Assembly (NCBI GenBank): GCA_947178125.1
Contig: CAMWXB010000012.1
Location: forward strand, 1 to 64,000
Length of the DNA: 64,000 nucleotides
Reading direction: 5' to 3'
From: an uncultured Lachnospiraceae bacterium
Lineage (GTDB): Bacteria > Bacillota > Clostridia > Lachnospirales > Lachnospiraceae
Under the pieces are notes generated by a model. The model did not search any database. It saw only the letters and a list, made by a program, of their open reading frames with translations, and was not told where the DNA came from. Shown piece after piece: positions 17,434-27,138 of the stretch (positions are counted from its first letter, which is position 1; each line of letters starts with the position of its first letter). Both the position numbers and the translations under genes were made by a program.

Positions 17434-17473
17434 TTTTTCCTCTCGTTTCGGTCGTAAAATATATTTTTATATC

Positions 17474-18346
17474 TTATACTAACAATGTTTCATCTATCAA
17501 ATTTACATTCTCTCTGTAAAAATCCCCCAACAATCTAATGGCGTCATCGTATGCCGTAAACTGGAATTTTCCCATTTCATTTAATAAACGCTCGTTATTT
17601 CCACTGTATTCAGGTTTCCATCCTGGTTCGCTTACAATAATCTCACAATCAATATTTAATATCTCCCGCACCATACAAGCTAAGGAATATAAGTCGATTC
17701 TATCTCCACGACATACATTATAATGTTTATGAGATGGTGTACTTTCTATAAACCATTCCATAACCCTAACCAGATCATCTACCCAAAGATAGTCAAAATA
17801 CACATTTTTCTGTATCGTTATAGATCTTCCAGTCAATGCACGACATATCGCATTAGAAATAAATCTACGTTCCCACTCTTCATATCTTCCGTATACGCCA
17901 AATAAACGTAGATCATAAATATTTCCAGATTTGGAGCATTCTTTCGACATAATATACTTAGAAAATCCATACGGATCTTTCGGAATATAAGTACCAAAAT
18001 AATCTTCTTTCATATTGGGAATATAATGCTGCATATCATATTCTGCACCCGAACCAAAATAATACATTTTGCCATAATAATCCTTACAACGCTCCAGGTT
18101 AAAAAACATACGAAGATTGCCATCTAGGGAATCATATGCAGTCGTGGTTGCCTTTCTGGTATTATTCGTATTAGCAGCATGAATTACTACATCAAATGAA
18201 GATGCCCTTATATAGTCCTCAACACTTTCTGCGCTTAGTAAATTGAGTTCTTCTCTTGAAGGACAATAGATTTCATAACTTTTCTGTAAACTTTCTTTCA
18301 GGTTTTTTCCAATAAATCCCGTACTGCCTGTTAATAAAATTTTCAT
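17474..18346 (-). CDS. NAD-dependent epimerase/dehydratase (SDR), sugar nucleotide reductase candidate
   Basis: A 290-residue extended SDR. It has GSTGFIGKNL at the N-terminus and the catalytic YGFSK, with DLRLFGVYGRYE and FDYLWVDDLVRV further on. It sits directly upstream of the two RfbF-type genes and the rest of the CDP-dideoxyhexose set. It is therefore the best candidate for the 4-keto reductase or epimerase that finishes the CDP-sugar, in the role of Prt/Abe or YerF. The exact product cannot be read from sequence. Confidence 0.75.
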   Translation of the reverse strand: MKILLTGSTGFIGKNLKESLQKSYEIYCPSREELNLLSAESVEDYIRASSFDVVIHAANTNNTRKATTTAYDSLDGNLRMFFNLERCKDYYGKMYYFGSGAEYDMQHYIPNMKEDYFGTYIPKDPYGFSKYIMSKECSKSGNIYDLRLFGVYGRYEEWERRFISNAICRALTGRSITIQKNVYFDYLWVDDLVRVMEWFIESTPSHKHYNVCRGDRIDLYSLACMVREILNIDCEIIVSEPGWKPEYSGNNERLLNEMGKFQFTAYDDAIRLLGDFYRENVNLIDETLLV

Positions 18347-18368
18347 TTATATATGCCCTTATGCTTAT

Positions 18369-19491
18369 TTATAAATACATAATTATGTGTTTTTCTATGC
18401 TCTCTGCTATTAAACGATTTCCCTTCGTATCGCAATGAATATAATCATATATCATTTCCGGTTTATCTATAAAAAGATTAGACAAATCTATTAAGTATTC
18501 TTCGTTTACTATTTGTTCTTTAACATTATCATAAAATTTGAAAATACGTTGCTGCACATTTTCTTCAAAAAAAACTCTCGCAAATTTATCCGGATTTTTT
18601 CTTCTATCATAAAATGGAAATGGTTCCAATATTCCCAGAAAGGAGATATTAGAAACTTTACAAATACTTTGCATCATCCTCATATTCATAAACCAAATCG
18701 ACGATGGTTCTTCATCATTACGCAAACCGTACTCAATGGTTGTGCTTTCATCCTTTAACAAATACTTTACACTCTGCATCATGAAAGGGTGCCCATCCAT
18801 TATCCCAAGTCCAGTAGCATCATTAATACCAGAAAAAGAAATTACCAAATCAGGCTTTAGAACCACCACATCTCTAATCAACTTCATAAGTTCTTGAGAT
18901 GACGCATATCCCTGTATTCCGCCGGCCCAAATCTCCACGTTATATCCCTTGTCATATAGTATCATCTCTAACCATTCAGTCCAATTTCTAATCGTAGTAT
19001 TATATCCACAATCGCTCGTACTTCCGCCTAATACCACAATGCGCTTTACTGTTCCAGCATTTCGGCTATGTGTAAATATTTTGAATCCATTTACTTTTTG
19101 TCCATAATTTCTCGAATATCCAAAAAGATAATCTTTTATATCATTGATGCCTTCTCTATTTTCAACAAACTTATTAAAAACTGTAAAATCTGTTTCTTCA
19201 CTTAGTCCACAATTTAATAGTCCTTCTTTTATTTCCCTTATTATTCCACTTTGCCCGCTGCTAATAACAATAAAGTATGAACCTTTTTTCCACTTTTTTA
19301 TCTCTGAACTGAAGTAAACCTCATACCCTTGCTCATGCCCCCCCCCTGGCATCTATCCAACCATCAATCTTTTTCCCTTCACTTTGCAATAAATAATTTA
19401 TTCTTTTCCCCCAAATACCAATACCATAAATATATAATTTTTTCCCTTTACTTTTTTCAATAATCTCATGAATTTGTTCTTGAATTTTCAT
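18369..19491 (-). CDS. Rossmann-like domain + SGNH/GDSL hydrolase, phase-OFF
   Basis: From the ATG at 19491, which overlaps the upstream TGA by one base, the frame reads KLYIYGIGIWGKRIN and KIDGWIDARGG, then meets TGA after the G9 tract (19338-19346). With eight G it joins HEQGYEVYFSSEIKKW and continues. The result would be about 373 residues: an N-terminal Rossmann-like module (roughly 1-110) and an SGNH esterase domain with VVLGGSTSDCG near 130, FSGINDATG, and DYIHCDTKGN near the end. SGNH enzymes in glycan loci add or remove O-acyl groups; which one is unknown. In this sequence the gene is closed. An internal ATG at 19352 lacks a ribosome site. Confidence 0.8.
19338..19346 (-). repeat. G9 homopolymer tract (T5), closed state
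   Basis: Nine C on the plus strand, read GCC AGG GGG GGG GCA TGA. Eight G restores IDARGGHEQGYE across the Rossmann-like module. Confidence 0.9.
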
Positions 19492-20657
19492 CAACGTGCT
19501 CCTTGAATTGCCGGTTCAATTCCCTGAATACTATTTTTAATTCCGTTACAATAGCTACATCCCTCTAAATAATCGACTTCCATGTACTCCCGCAGTTCTT
19601 GCTTTTTTTCATTTATATTTTCATCAATAATATCCGCCACATCAATGCTATCATGTGAATAGCTATTAATTATTTGCAGATTATTCAAATGCGCCACATG
19701 AGCACAGCGATATATCCTTCCTTTTAATAGCAGTAAATCATATGAAAAAGGACAATCTGTAAAAATTTCTGTTAATTCTTTTTTTGTATAATTATGATTG
19801 TATATCCTTCCCATATCTGTCCATAATTCATCATTAATAAAACAAGAAATCCCTCTTTTCCTGCACTCAAATTGTATTTCGTTTAATTTAATAGAATACT
19901 TTCCATAATTACTCAACCGTATTCTTGCCTTCGTCTCTTTCATGACAGATAATAGTTTTTCATCTGGCATAACACTTCCATTTGAAATAATTGTTAAAGT
20001 TCCTATACATTTCTGTTGATACCCCCACTCTAATAATTGATAAAGTCCTTTATGAAGCAAAGGCTCTCCTCCTAGGATGATTAAATCAGAAATTCTCTCT
20101 ACCATTTTTGAAATTTTGTTCAAATTTTCAGTAATTTCCTCAATATTATAATCCTTAGCATTCTGATACCTCGGAATCAGATGAGAACAATCTCTACATC
20201 GCAACGTGCATCTTTCAGTAATAAAAACCTCCAGACTAGGTAAACAAATACCTGTTCTACAATTGCTGGCATATATAGGATATTTTTCCAAAAAATCTGC
20301 TACTAATTCTCCCTCATTTTCATCATATATAAAGTCTTCAACTCTTTTATCTTTTATCAAATTGGAACAGCTATATATTTCCTTATACTGTATCTGCTTC
20401 ATATACTGACATACACTATCAAATGATCGCGTTAAAGCATTTAAAACTTTATAGTTTTTATTATCGCGCAAAACAGAAGGTTCTTTCACCGGGCGACCGC
20501 AAAACTCAACATATCGATTACTTCTGTCACAAAAAAAATCTACTTTTATTCCGACATTCTGCAAGCATTGATAAATAATTTTTCCGCCTACTGTTGTTCC
20601 ATATATCACAACCTGAGAATTCTTATTAGATATCCAGTCAAATTCTTTTATTACCAT
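19491..20657 (-). CDS. Rossmann-like domain + radical SAM/SPASM enzyme (intact paralogue)
   Basis: About 388 residues from the ATG at 20657, which has GGAGAG just upstream. Residues 1-105 form a Rossmann-like module (VVIYGTTVGGKIIYQ, FFCDRS). The radical SAM cluster CTLRCRDC lies near 150-157, followed by LIILGGEPLLH, the S-adenosylmethionine GGE motif. A C-terminal cysteine-rich part (CPFSYD, RCAHV, CSYCNG) is of SPASM type. Such proteins probably carry out radical chemistry on a sugar or attached group; the substrate is unknown. The neighbouring gene at 20733 is a close tandem paralogue that carries a G7 tract where this gene has G5 (GAG TGG GGG TAT). Confidence 0.85.
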   Translation of the reverse strand: MVIKEFDWISNKNSQVVIYGTTVGGKIIYQCLQNVGIKVDFFCDRSNRYVEFCGRPVKEPSVLRDNKNYKVLNALTRSFDSVCQYMKQIQYKEIYSCSNLIKDKRVEDFIYDENEGELVADFLEKYPIYASNCRTGICLPSLEVFITERCTLRCRDCSHLIPRYQNAKDYNIEEITENLNKISKMVERISDLIILGGEPLLHKGLYQLLEWGYQQKCIGTLTIISNGSVMPDEKLLSVMKETKARIRLSNYGKYSIKLNEIQFECRKRGISCFINDELWTDMGRIYNHNYTKKELTEIFTDCPFSYDLLLLKGRIYRCAHVAHLNNLQIINSYSHDSIDVADIIDENINEKKQELREYMEVDYLEGCSYCNGIKNSIQGIEPAIQGAR

Positions 20658-20732
20658 ATTTCTCTCCATCATCCACGATATCAACGCAATATATTTGCTG
20701 ATTATCCGATGAGGTAAAAATATAGCAAACTC

Positions 20733-21898
20733 CTATGCTTTCTGAATTGCCGGCTCAATTCCCTGAATGCTATTTTTTATTCCATTACAGAAATTACAGC
20801 CTTCAAGATAATCAACTTTTATATATTCTCGTAATTCTCGTTTTTTTTGATTGATATTTTCACATGTGATTTCTGACACATCAATACTATCATGCGAACA
20901 ACTATTGATTATCTGCAAATTATTCAGATGTGCCACATGTGCACAGCGATATATTCTCCCCTTTAATAACAACAAACCACGGGAAAAAGGGCAGTCTGTA
21001 AAGATTTCTTTTAAGCCTTCCCTTGTATAATTATGATTGTATATCTGTCCCATATCTGTCCATAATTCATCGTTAATAAAACAGGAAATCCCTCTCTCCC
21101 TGCACACCGCTTGTATTTCTTTTAACTTGATAGAATATTTGCCATAATTACTCAACCTTATTCTCGCTCCTGCATCTCTCATTGCAGATAATAATTTTTC
21201 ATTCGGCATAACACTTCCATTTGAAACTATTGTCAATCTTCCTATATGTTGCCGTTTATACCCCCCCATTCTATCAATTTGTACAGTTCCATATGAAGCA
21301 CTGGCTCTCCTCCTAAAATAATTAAGTCCGATATTTTATCGACTACTTTTAACACGTTTTCCAATACATTAATAATCTCTTGTATCTCATAATTTTTTGG
21401 TGCTTTATACTCCGGTATTAAATGAGAGCAGTCTCTACACCGCAATGTACATCTCTCAGTAATAAAAACCTCTAAACTAGGCATAAAAATATCCGTATTG
21501 TCATTAGTCGCATATATAGGATATTTTTCCAAAAAATCCGCTACTAACTCTCTCTCATTTTCATCATAAATAAAATCATCAACTTTTTTATCCTTAATCA
21601 AATTTGAACAACTATATATTTCTTTATACTGTATCTGTTCCATATACTGACATACACTATCAAATGAACGCGTTAAAACATTCAGAACCACAAATTCTTT
21701 ATTTTCACATAAAATAGAAGGCTCTTTTACAGGGCACCCGCAAAATTCAGAATATTTTCCACTTCTATCACAAAAAAATTCTACCGCTATTCCTACAGCT
21801 TGAAGACACTGATAAATAATCTTTCCACCAACTGTCGTTCCATATATAACAACTCTTGACCTTTCATGAACTTTCCAATCAAATTCTATAATCCGCAT
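20733..21898 (-). CDS. Rossmann-like domain + radical SAM/SPASM enzyme, phase-OFF paralogue
   Basis: The start at 21898 has AGGGAG upstream. The frame gives the Rossmann-like module (VVIYGTTVGGKIIYQ), CTLRCRDC and LIILGGEPVLH, then reaches a G7 tract (21261-21267). There it reads EWGGINGNI and stops at 21242. The remainder continues in another frame from GYKRQHIGRLTIVSNGS to EGCNFCNGIKNS at 20733. The intact paralogue at 19491 reads EWGYQQ at this point, so G5 or G8 would restore this gene. The current product would lack the second half of the radical SAM barrel and the SPASM clusters. Confidence 0.85.
21261..21267 (-). repeat. G7 homopolymer tract (T6), closed state
   Basis: Seven C on the plus strand within the second radical SAM gene. 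The aligned position in the tandem paralogue has five G (20017-20021). Eight G would give EWGGYKRQ and a full-length protein. Confidence 0.88.
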
Positions 21899-21908
21899 TC
21901 TTTTCTCC

Positions 21909-23003
21909 CTACATATGCTCATCTATACAATAAAACTCTACCTCTGTCGATACTCCCGGTGCATGGCCGACATAAATCTTGTAATTGCTATTAATCGACC
22001 AAATTGTCTCTGGAATTTCCCAAAAATCCTCTATTTTATGATATCCGGAAATCATAAGCCTCGGATGATTTTCGCAAATTATCTTTCTGGCGCCTTTCAA
22101 TGCACCCTTTTCTTCTCCTTCAATATCCATTTTAATATAGGAAATATCCTGTCCTTCAAAAAGATAATCTAATGTTTCGACTGCAATTTCCTGATTTTCC
22201 CTGCCGCTTTTATTAGACAGATTAATCGCCATTCCAAAATCGCCTTCATTATATGTGATTACTGTTTTAGTTCGCTCTCCCCCTACGGCACAATTAAATG
22301 CTCTTACTTTATCCTGCCAAAATTCCTTTTTTATCCGTTTCTCCAACAATTTATAATTTTCTCCATAAGGCTCTATTGCATAAATCGTACAATTTCCATT
22401 CAACCTTCTCATATACATTTCTGCTGTATCACCAGTATATGCACCACAGTCAACAATAAAATCTCCTTGCTTTAAGCAAACATTATCTCCATATTCTCCT
22501 AATGCCAAACACTTAGGATTCGGAGTCAACAATAACGGATTTCTTTGTCTCCTTGCCATAATTGCATTCATATAATATTGTCGGGACGCAACATCCGCAA
22601 ATTTTTCAGAACAGGAAATAATCCTGTCCCAATTTTTCTGAATAACACTATTCTTATATACTTTTGCTTCATACCAGTTTGACGTATACATAAAAATATC
22701 ATCTGATAAAACGCCATATTTCTCGACCAACATTTTAGCAATTTCATACTGCTTATTAATACTGGTTATTACAATCCCTGTTTCACTGTCAATATACCGT
22801 TTTATTTCCTCAGGTGGATAAATGATAAGATTATTTATTTTTTCTCCCCATTTTTGTGGATCACTATCAAATAGCATAATTTCTTTTTCTTTAAAAAGTC
22901 TATAACATTCCTTAAATTGGTTTCCAATACCATATAGCAATAATCTTTTATATTGCAACATCTGTTTAAATTCTCTATTTTCCACAAAAAATCTCCTTTT
23001 CAT
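21909..23003 (-). CDS. Rossmann-like domain + FkbM-family methyltransferase
   Basis: A 364-residue protein. Residues 1-110 are a Rossmann-like module (RLLLYGIGNQFKECYRL, MLFDSDPQKWG). From about 180 comes the FkbM methyltransferase domain, with the SAM-binding motif VDCGAYTGDTAEMY and, near 290, YIKMDIEGEEKGAL, the hallmark of the family. FkbM enzymes O-methylate hydroxyl groups, often on sugars. It starts one base into the stop of the previous gene and ends eleven bases before the phase-variable radical SAM start. Confidence 0.85.
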   Translation of the reverse strand: MKRRFFVENREFKQMLQYKRLLLYGIGNQFKECYRLFKEKEIMLFDSDPQKWGEKINNLIIYPPEEIKRYIDSETGIVITSINKQYEIAKMLVEKYGVLSDDIFMYTSNWYEAKVYKNSVIQKNWDRIISCSEKFADVASRQYYMNAIMARRQRNPLLLTPNPKCLALGEYGDNVCLKQGDFIVDCGAYTGDTAEMYMRRLNGNCTIYAIEPYGENYKLLEKRIKKEFWQDKVRAFNCAVGGERTKTVITYNEGDFGMAINLSNKSGRENQEIAVETLDYLFEGQDISYIKMDIEGEEKGALKGARKIICENHPRLMISGYHKIEDFWEIPETIWSINSNYKIYVGHAPGVSTEVEFYCIDEHM

Positions 23004-24241
23004 TAATATGTTTTATGAATTCCATTTACAATATATAAATTTCCATAGCATATCACATATTTTTCAACCTTATATTTTTTAAAAGTCTCTTCAGCAACTG
23101 GATTGGCGGAACCAGCGGTTACAAAAACAGGAACATCATAGTGCCCCAACATATTCGGCGTTTCCGGATAAACCCCATGGAACTCTTCTTTCATTTTATT
23201 GTCTATTACCTGAACCAGTACAGCATGGGGATAATTCTCCCTAATCCACCCATATATTACTTCCGCACATTGGGTAACTCCCCATATTGCATATTGAAAA
23301 GCATCATTTGTTTTCCAGTTTTCCTTAATATATCTTTGAAATGCCCATACAGAATCAATCTCATAAGTAAATTCCGTTCCCGATAAATAGAAATTACTAA
23401 TCTCAGAAATTCTACTATATTGCTTGTATGCACTCCATACTCTGTCAGATGCACATTCCAACATTCTTTTTTTATGCTCTTCCAATTCGACTGGTTTTGG
23501 ATTCCAGTCTATTTTATCCATTTCCTCTAATGTGTAAATGGGCAGGAATTGTTTAATCACTTCATATCTAAAAGATTTTATCTCACAGATAAAAATAACC
23601 GGAATTCCTGCTGCCAAACACGGTTGTGCACAATGAATTCTGGAAGTAATAATCAATCCCGCTTCCTCTTTATATCGCTCATATACTTTTCTTGCTTTTT
23701 CCTCGCCCCCGCATTCCTCATTGTAATACACATGTTTTACATATTCGGCATCCGCCTTTATATTATCAGGGATTTTATTTAAAACATTATCTGACACATC
23801 AACGATAAATGTCTTTCCAGCAGAACATTTATTTCTTTGAGGAAATGTAATCGTAAGACAACCGCCATAATATGCCTCTAAGCCAGCCTTTTTCATCTCT
23901 TGCATTGTATGATAATCTCTACAACCAATGGGCTGAAAATTTTTCATACGCAATCCCTCAGCAACACTTCCACTCATAACACTTATTCCCAAATAAACTG
24001 GAATAATTTTATATGACAATTGATAATATCCATAAAATGGATAATTAATAGGCAAGATTACATATTCTCCATCGTAACTGCTTAATTCAGAAATCTTTAT
24101 AGATACAATCTCATCTTTATTGATGCCCATATAATCATATAAATTCTCAATGGCAAAAATTTGAACCCAATCACCAATATTCTCCATTTTTTTATTTGTA
24201 TCAAGCGCTAAATTAGCAAATTTCATAAATTCTTTCTCCAC
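23003..24241 (-). CDS. Polysaccharide pyruvyltransferase-family protein + Rossmann-like domain
   Basis: A 412-residue protein. The N-terminal two thirds resembles polysaccharide pyruvyl transferases: a start with NIGDWVQIFAIENL, CRDYHTMQEMKKAG, and the late SRIHCAQPCLAAGIPVI motif with the conserved SRxH. Such enzymes add pyruvate ketals from phosphoenolpyruvate to sugars. The C-terminal third (about 310-412) is another copy of the Rossmann-like module (YAIWGVTQCAEVIYGWI, VIDNKMKEEFHG), here at the C-terminus rather than the N-terminus. The alternative start at 24226 (MKFANLAL) is also possible. Confidence 0.8.
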   Translation of the reverse strand: MEKEFMKFANLALDTNKKMENIGDWVQIFAIENLYDYMGINKDEIVSIKISELSSYDGEYVILPINYPFYGYYQLSYKIIPVYLGISVMSGSVAEGLRMKNFQPIGCRDYHTMQEMKKAGLEAYYGGCLTITFPQRNKCSAGKTFIVDVSDNVLNKIPDNIKADAEYVKHVYYNEECGGEEKARKVYERYKEEAGLIITSRIHCAQPCLAAGIPVIFICEIKSFRYEVIKQFLPIYTLEEMDKIDWNPKPVELEEHKKRMLECASDRVWSAYKQYSRISEISNFYLSGTEFTYEIDSVWAFQRYIKENWKTNDAFQYAIWGVTQCAEVIYGWIRENYPHAVLVQVIDNKMKEEFHGVYPETPNMLGHYDVPVFVTAGSANPVAEETFKKYKVEKYVICYGNLYIVNGIHKTY

Positions 24242-24252
24242 ATCATCTCAGT

Positions 24253-25344
24253 TTATACTGCATACAACACCAAATCGACTCCTACATCCTCATATACGCG
24301 CATTTCAAACTTATATCCAAGATTCCAACTATCTATCAACTTAATTATATCATATATGTCTTCCGGTCTATGATAAATACAGATTGCCAAAGCTGGCTTA
24401 TGTTCCCTTATCAGCTTGTCTGCTCCTAATAATGCATTGTATTCTTCTCCTTCTATATCCATCTTTATATGCGATGGTATAATAGAAAATTCTATTTCAT
24501 CCAGCGGCATTCCCGTAACCGCCAACCTATTATTGGAATCTCCATTCTCAACGCTACTTGCTGTTGAACCAAGCATATTAAAAAACAAATTCCTTTTTTC
24601 ATCACAAAGCGCATATGGATATAATCTATATTCCAAATTTTTCTGCTTTCTTACCGTTCTTTCAAGTTCCTTATAATTTTCTCTATCCGGCTCAAAGCCA
24701 GCATAATAAGCAATATCAGACTTTACATCCTCTGCATATTTTAATAACGCATCAAATGTATCCCCTATATATGCTCCACAATCTACAAAACATATTTTTT
24801 CTGTCCTATAGCATGGTATATCTCTTGGAAAATATTGATCTTCCTTCTTATCAAGTTCTGGCAAAACATCGTAATCTTTGGTTTCTCTGAATTTAACCAT
24901 AGAATCAAAAACGACCATACTTCTCTGATCAGCTCCAGATTCTATTAATATATTCCGAGCTTCTTCTATTTGCACCATTCTAGCCTTGAATTTATCCTTA
25001 CTTTCCAAATATAAAAAATGAAACCTGTCCGGAAATATATCTGCCAGTTTTGCGTACGGAATAATATTAATAAATCCCTCTTCTTTCAATCTCTGCATAA
25101 CCATCCTAATATTTCCCTGTGTATTCATGATTGCTACTATAACAATAGCGTTTTTCTTCATATCATCCGTGATACGGCTATCTGTATATAACCAACATTC
25201 TCCATAATCAGCAACGGTATTATACTGATCTAATGTTCTATTTAAAAAAGCTATAAATTCATACTGTTCCTCGTCTTTGACCAACTCATAAGCATGCTTT
25301 GCCGTTAATCCAGTTGCATAAATAAACAAACTCCTTTTTGCCAT
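24253..25344 (-). CDS. Rossmann-like domain + FkbM-family methyltransferase
   Basis: About 363 residues from the ATG at 25344, which overlaps the upstream TGA by one base. Residues 1-115 are the Rossmann-like module (LFIYATGLTAKHAYEL, IVAIMNTQGN). The FkbM domain has VDCGAYIGDTFDAL near 195 and HIKMDIEGEEYNAL near 300. It resembles the second FkbM gene at 21909 in layout but not closely in sequence. This is the first gene of the six-gene run sharing the module. Confidence 0.85.
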   Translation of the reverse strand: MAKRSLFIYATGLTAKHAYELVKDEEQYEFIAFLNRTLDQYNTVADYGECWLYTDSRITDDMKKNAIVIVAIMNTQGNIRMVMQRLKEEGFINIIPYAKLADIFPDRFHFLYLESKDKFKARMVQIEEARNILIESGADQRSMVVFDSMVKFRETKDYDVLPELDKKEDQYFPRDIPCYRTEKICFVDCGAYIGDTFDALLKYAEDVKSDIAYYAGFEPDRENYKELERTVRKQKNLEYRLYPYALCDEKRNLFFNMLGSTASSVENGDSNNRLAVTGMPLDEIEFSIIPSHIKMDIEGEEYNALLGADKLIREHKPALAICIYHRPEDIYDIIKLIDSWNLGYKFEMRVYEDVGVDLVLYAV

Positions 25345-27110
25345 CAATCTTCTTCCTCCAAATACGGCCACATTTTCTCCAACGGCCCCGACATTATTTT
25401 CCCATCTTCACCTATAATCGCTTTTACTCTTGGCGAAACTGTTTCTTCCGGCAATACTTTCAATTCACATACCATTGGAGCATCATCTTTCATTACTTCC
25501 GGCAGCATTTTGTCCAGTTCTTCGTTATCACTTATACAACAAGTTCTAAAACCATACGCTTCTGCAACCTTGCAAATATCCGGCATCGTCAGTCCGCTCT
25601 CCTTATCGCTTGCTACATAATGCCCCTCAAAATTATTTCTTTGCATAGAACGTATACTCGCATAGCCATCATTGTTCCATATAAAAATCTTTATTGGTAA
25701 ACCTAATCTATGCAAAGTTTCCAGTTCCTGAATATTAAGTTGAAATGCCCCATCTCCATTAATAAGAATAGTTCTTCTTCTATCATTTGCAATACAAGAG
25801 CCGATCGCATAGGGAAGTCCAAAGCCCATAGAACCAAGTCCAGCAGCATTTTTCATTTTTTGTCCTATCTTTAAACGAAAAGCTTGATATGTTATTTCTC
25901 CCGCACCGCCCGAACTTTCTGGTACAATAACATCATCGTTTCTCAGTAATTTGCAAAGTTCTCCTATAAAGTAATATGCACTGACATAATTCTTTACATC
26001 CTTATGTTCCTGCACGATTACAGGATATTTTGCTCTAAGCTCTTTACAATAAGTAACCCACTTTTTTCTCTCCTGTTGAGCGATAAATAAATCTGTTTTC
26101 TCTAGTTCATCTAGTAATGCTTTCAGGAACCTTCCTGCATCGCATACTCCAACAGCCTCTTTTTCCATGTTCATTCTGGCAATTTCATGTGAATCAACAT
26201 CTATAATTATTTTTTTTGCAGATTTTCCGAAGTTTTTATCGTTAAATGCGGTTATACTAGTATCCAATCTACATCCAATAGATAAAATCAAATCCGCTTC
26301 CTGAAGAATAAGATTTGCCCCTCTATCTCCCATGATGCCTGGATGTCCAACATATAATTCATTATCTTCATCAAACATATCAATTGTTTTCCATGTAGAT
26401 TCCACAGGAATTTTCAGTTTTTCCATCAACTGATATAAAAGTTTTGTTGCACCAGCTAACTTAATTCCATTTCCTGCTAATATCAGAGGTTTTGCTGATT
26501 GTGCTAATAATTTTACTGTTTTTGAAACTACATCAGATATGTCAGCTTCTGTCACACTTTCAGGCTCGTATCCCTTCAGATTTTGTTCATCAATCATAAC
26601 AGCCTGTACGTCCAATGGAATATCCAACCATACCGGTCCCGGTCTTCCAGTTGTCGCCTCATAATAAGCTTTCTCCATATGGTACCTTATCTCTGTTGGT
26701 TCCAAAATCTGAACGGCATATTTGGTTATTGGTCTGACCATTGGTATAATCTGAACCTCTTGCGAACCAATTTGCCGTACTCCTTTATCTCCTACCAAGT
26801 CAGCCCGCTTAGACTGCCCGGAAATAATGATCATTGGCGTAGAATCAATCCATCCCGCTGTTACACCCGTAATCGCATTTGTTGCTCCCGGCCCCGATGT
26901 TACTAAAACAATCCCCGGCGTATTCGTATGCTGTCCATATGCCTCTGCTGCAATAGATGCTGCCTGCTCATGAAGACAGCAAATATATTCTATATTGGAC
27001 CTTCCAATAGAATCATCCAAGTGCATAGCGCCTCCACCGGGAAGCATAAAAGCATGATTAACTCCCTTACTATGCAAAAACTGAAAAATATAATCTGACA
27101 ACTTAATCAT
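25344..27110 (-). CDS. Thiamine-diphosphate-dependent enzyme, acetolactate-synthase-like (YerE-type candidate)
   Basis: About 588 residues starting at 27110, where GGAGAG precedes the ATG; the longer frame to 27152 lacks a ribosome site. The three ThDP-enzyme domains are complete. The catalytic glutamate is in LHEQAASIAAEAYG near residue 50, and the ThDP/magnesium motif INGDGAFQLNIQELETL lies near 430. In polysaccharide loci such enzymes add a two-carbon unit from pyruvate to a keto sugar, as YerE does to CDP-4-keto-3,6-dideoxyglucose. The same operon makes that CDP-sugar, which supports this role as inference. A different keto substrate tied to the NeuB/HAD-SIS genes just upstream is also possible. 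Confidence 0.8.
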   Translation of the reverse strand: MIKLSDYIFQFLHSKGVNHAFMLPGGGAMHLDDSIGRSNIEYICCLHEQAASIAAEAYGQHTNTPGIVLVTSGPGATNAITGVTAGWIDSTPMIIISGQSKRADLVGDKGVRQIGSQEVQIIPMVRPITKYAVQILEPTEIRYHMEKAYYEATTGRPGPVWLDIPLDVQAVMIDEQNLKGYEPESVTEADISDVVSKTVKLLAQSAKPLILAGNGIKLAGATKLLYQLMEKLKIPVESTWKTIDMFDEDNELYVGHPGIMGDRGANLILQEADLILSIGCRLDTSITAFNDKNFGKSAKKIIIDVDSHEIARMNMEKEAVGVCDAGRFLKALLDELEKTDLFIAQQERKKWVTYCKELRAKYPVIVQEHKDVKNYVSAYYFIGELCKLLRNDDVIVPESSGGAGEITYQAFRLKIGQKMKNAAGLGSMGFGLPYAIGSCIANDRRRTILINGDGAFQLNIQELETLHRLGLPIKIFIWNNDGYASIRSMQRNNFEGHYVASDKESGLTMPDICKVAEAYGFRTCCISDNEELDKMLPEVMKDDAPMVCELKVLPEETVSPRVKAIIGEDGKIMSGPLEKMWPYLEEED

Positions 27111-27138
27111 TTTTTCTCTCCATATCCATTTGACATTT

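Noticed and set aside
18369-19352. Internal ATG at 19352 as the true start of the SGNH gene
   Set aside because: No ribosome site precedes it, and the upstream frame encodes a matching N-terminal domain that joins in frame with one G fewer.
25344-27110. The ThDP enzyme as ordinary acetolactate synthase for branched-chain amino acids
   Set aside because: No ilv genes or regulatory subunit are nearby, and it is embedded in a sugar-nucleotide operon with overlapping neighbours, so a sugar role is more likely.
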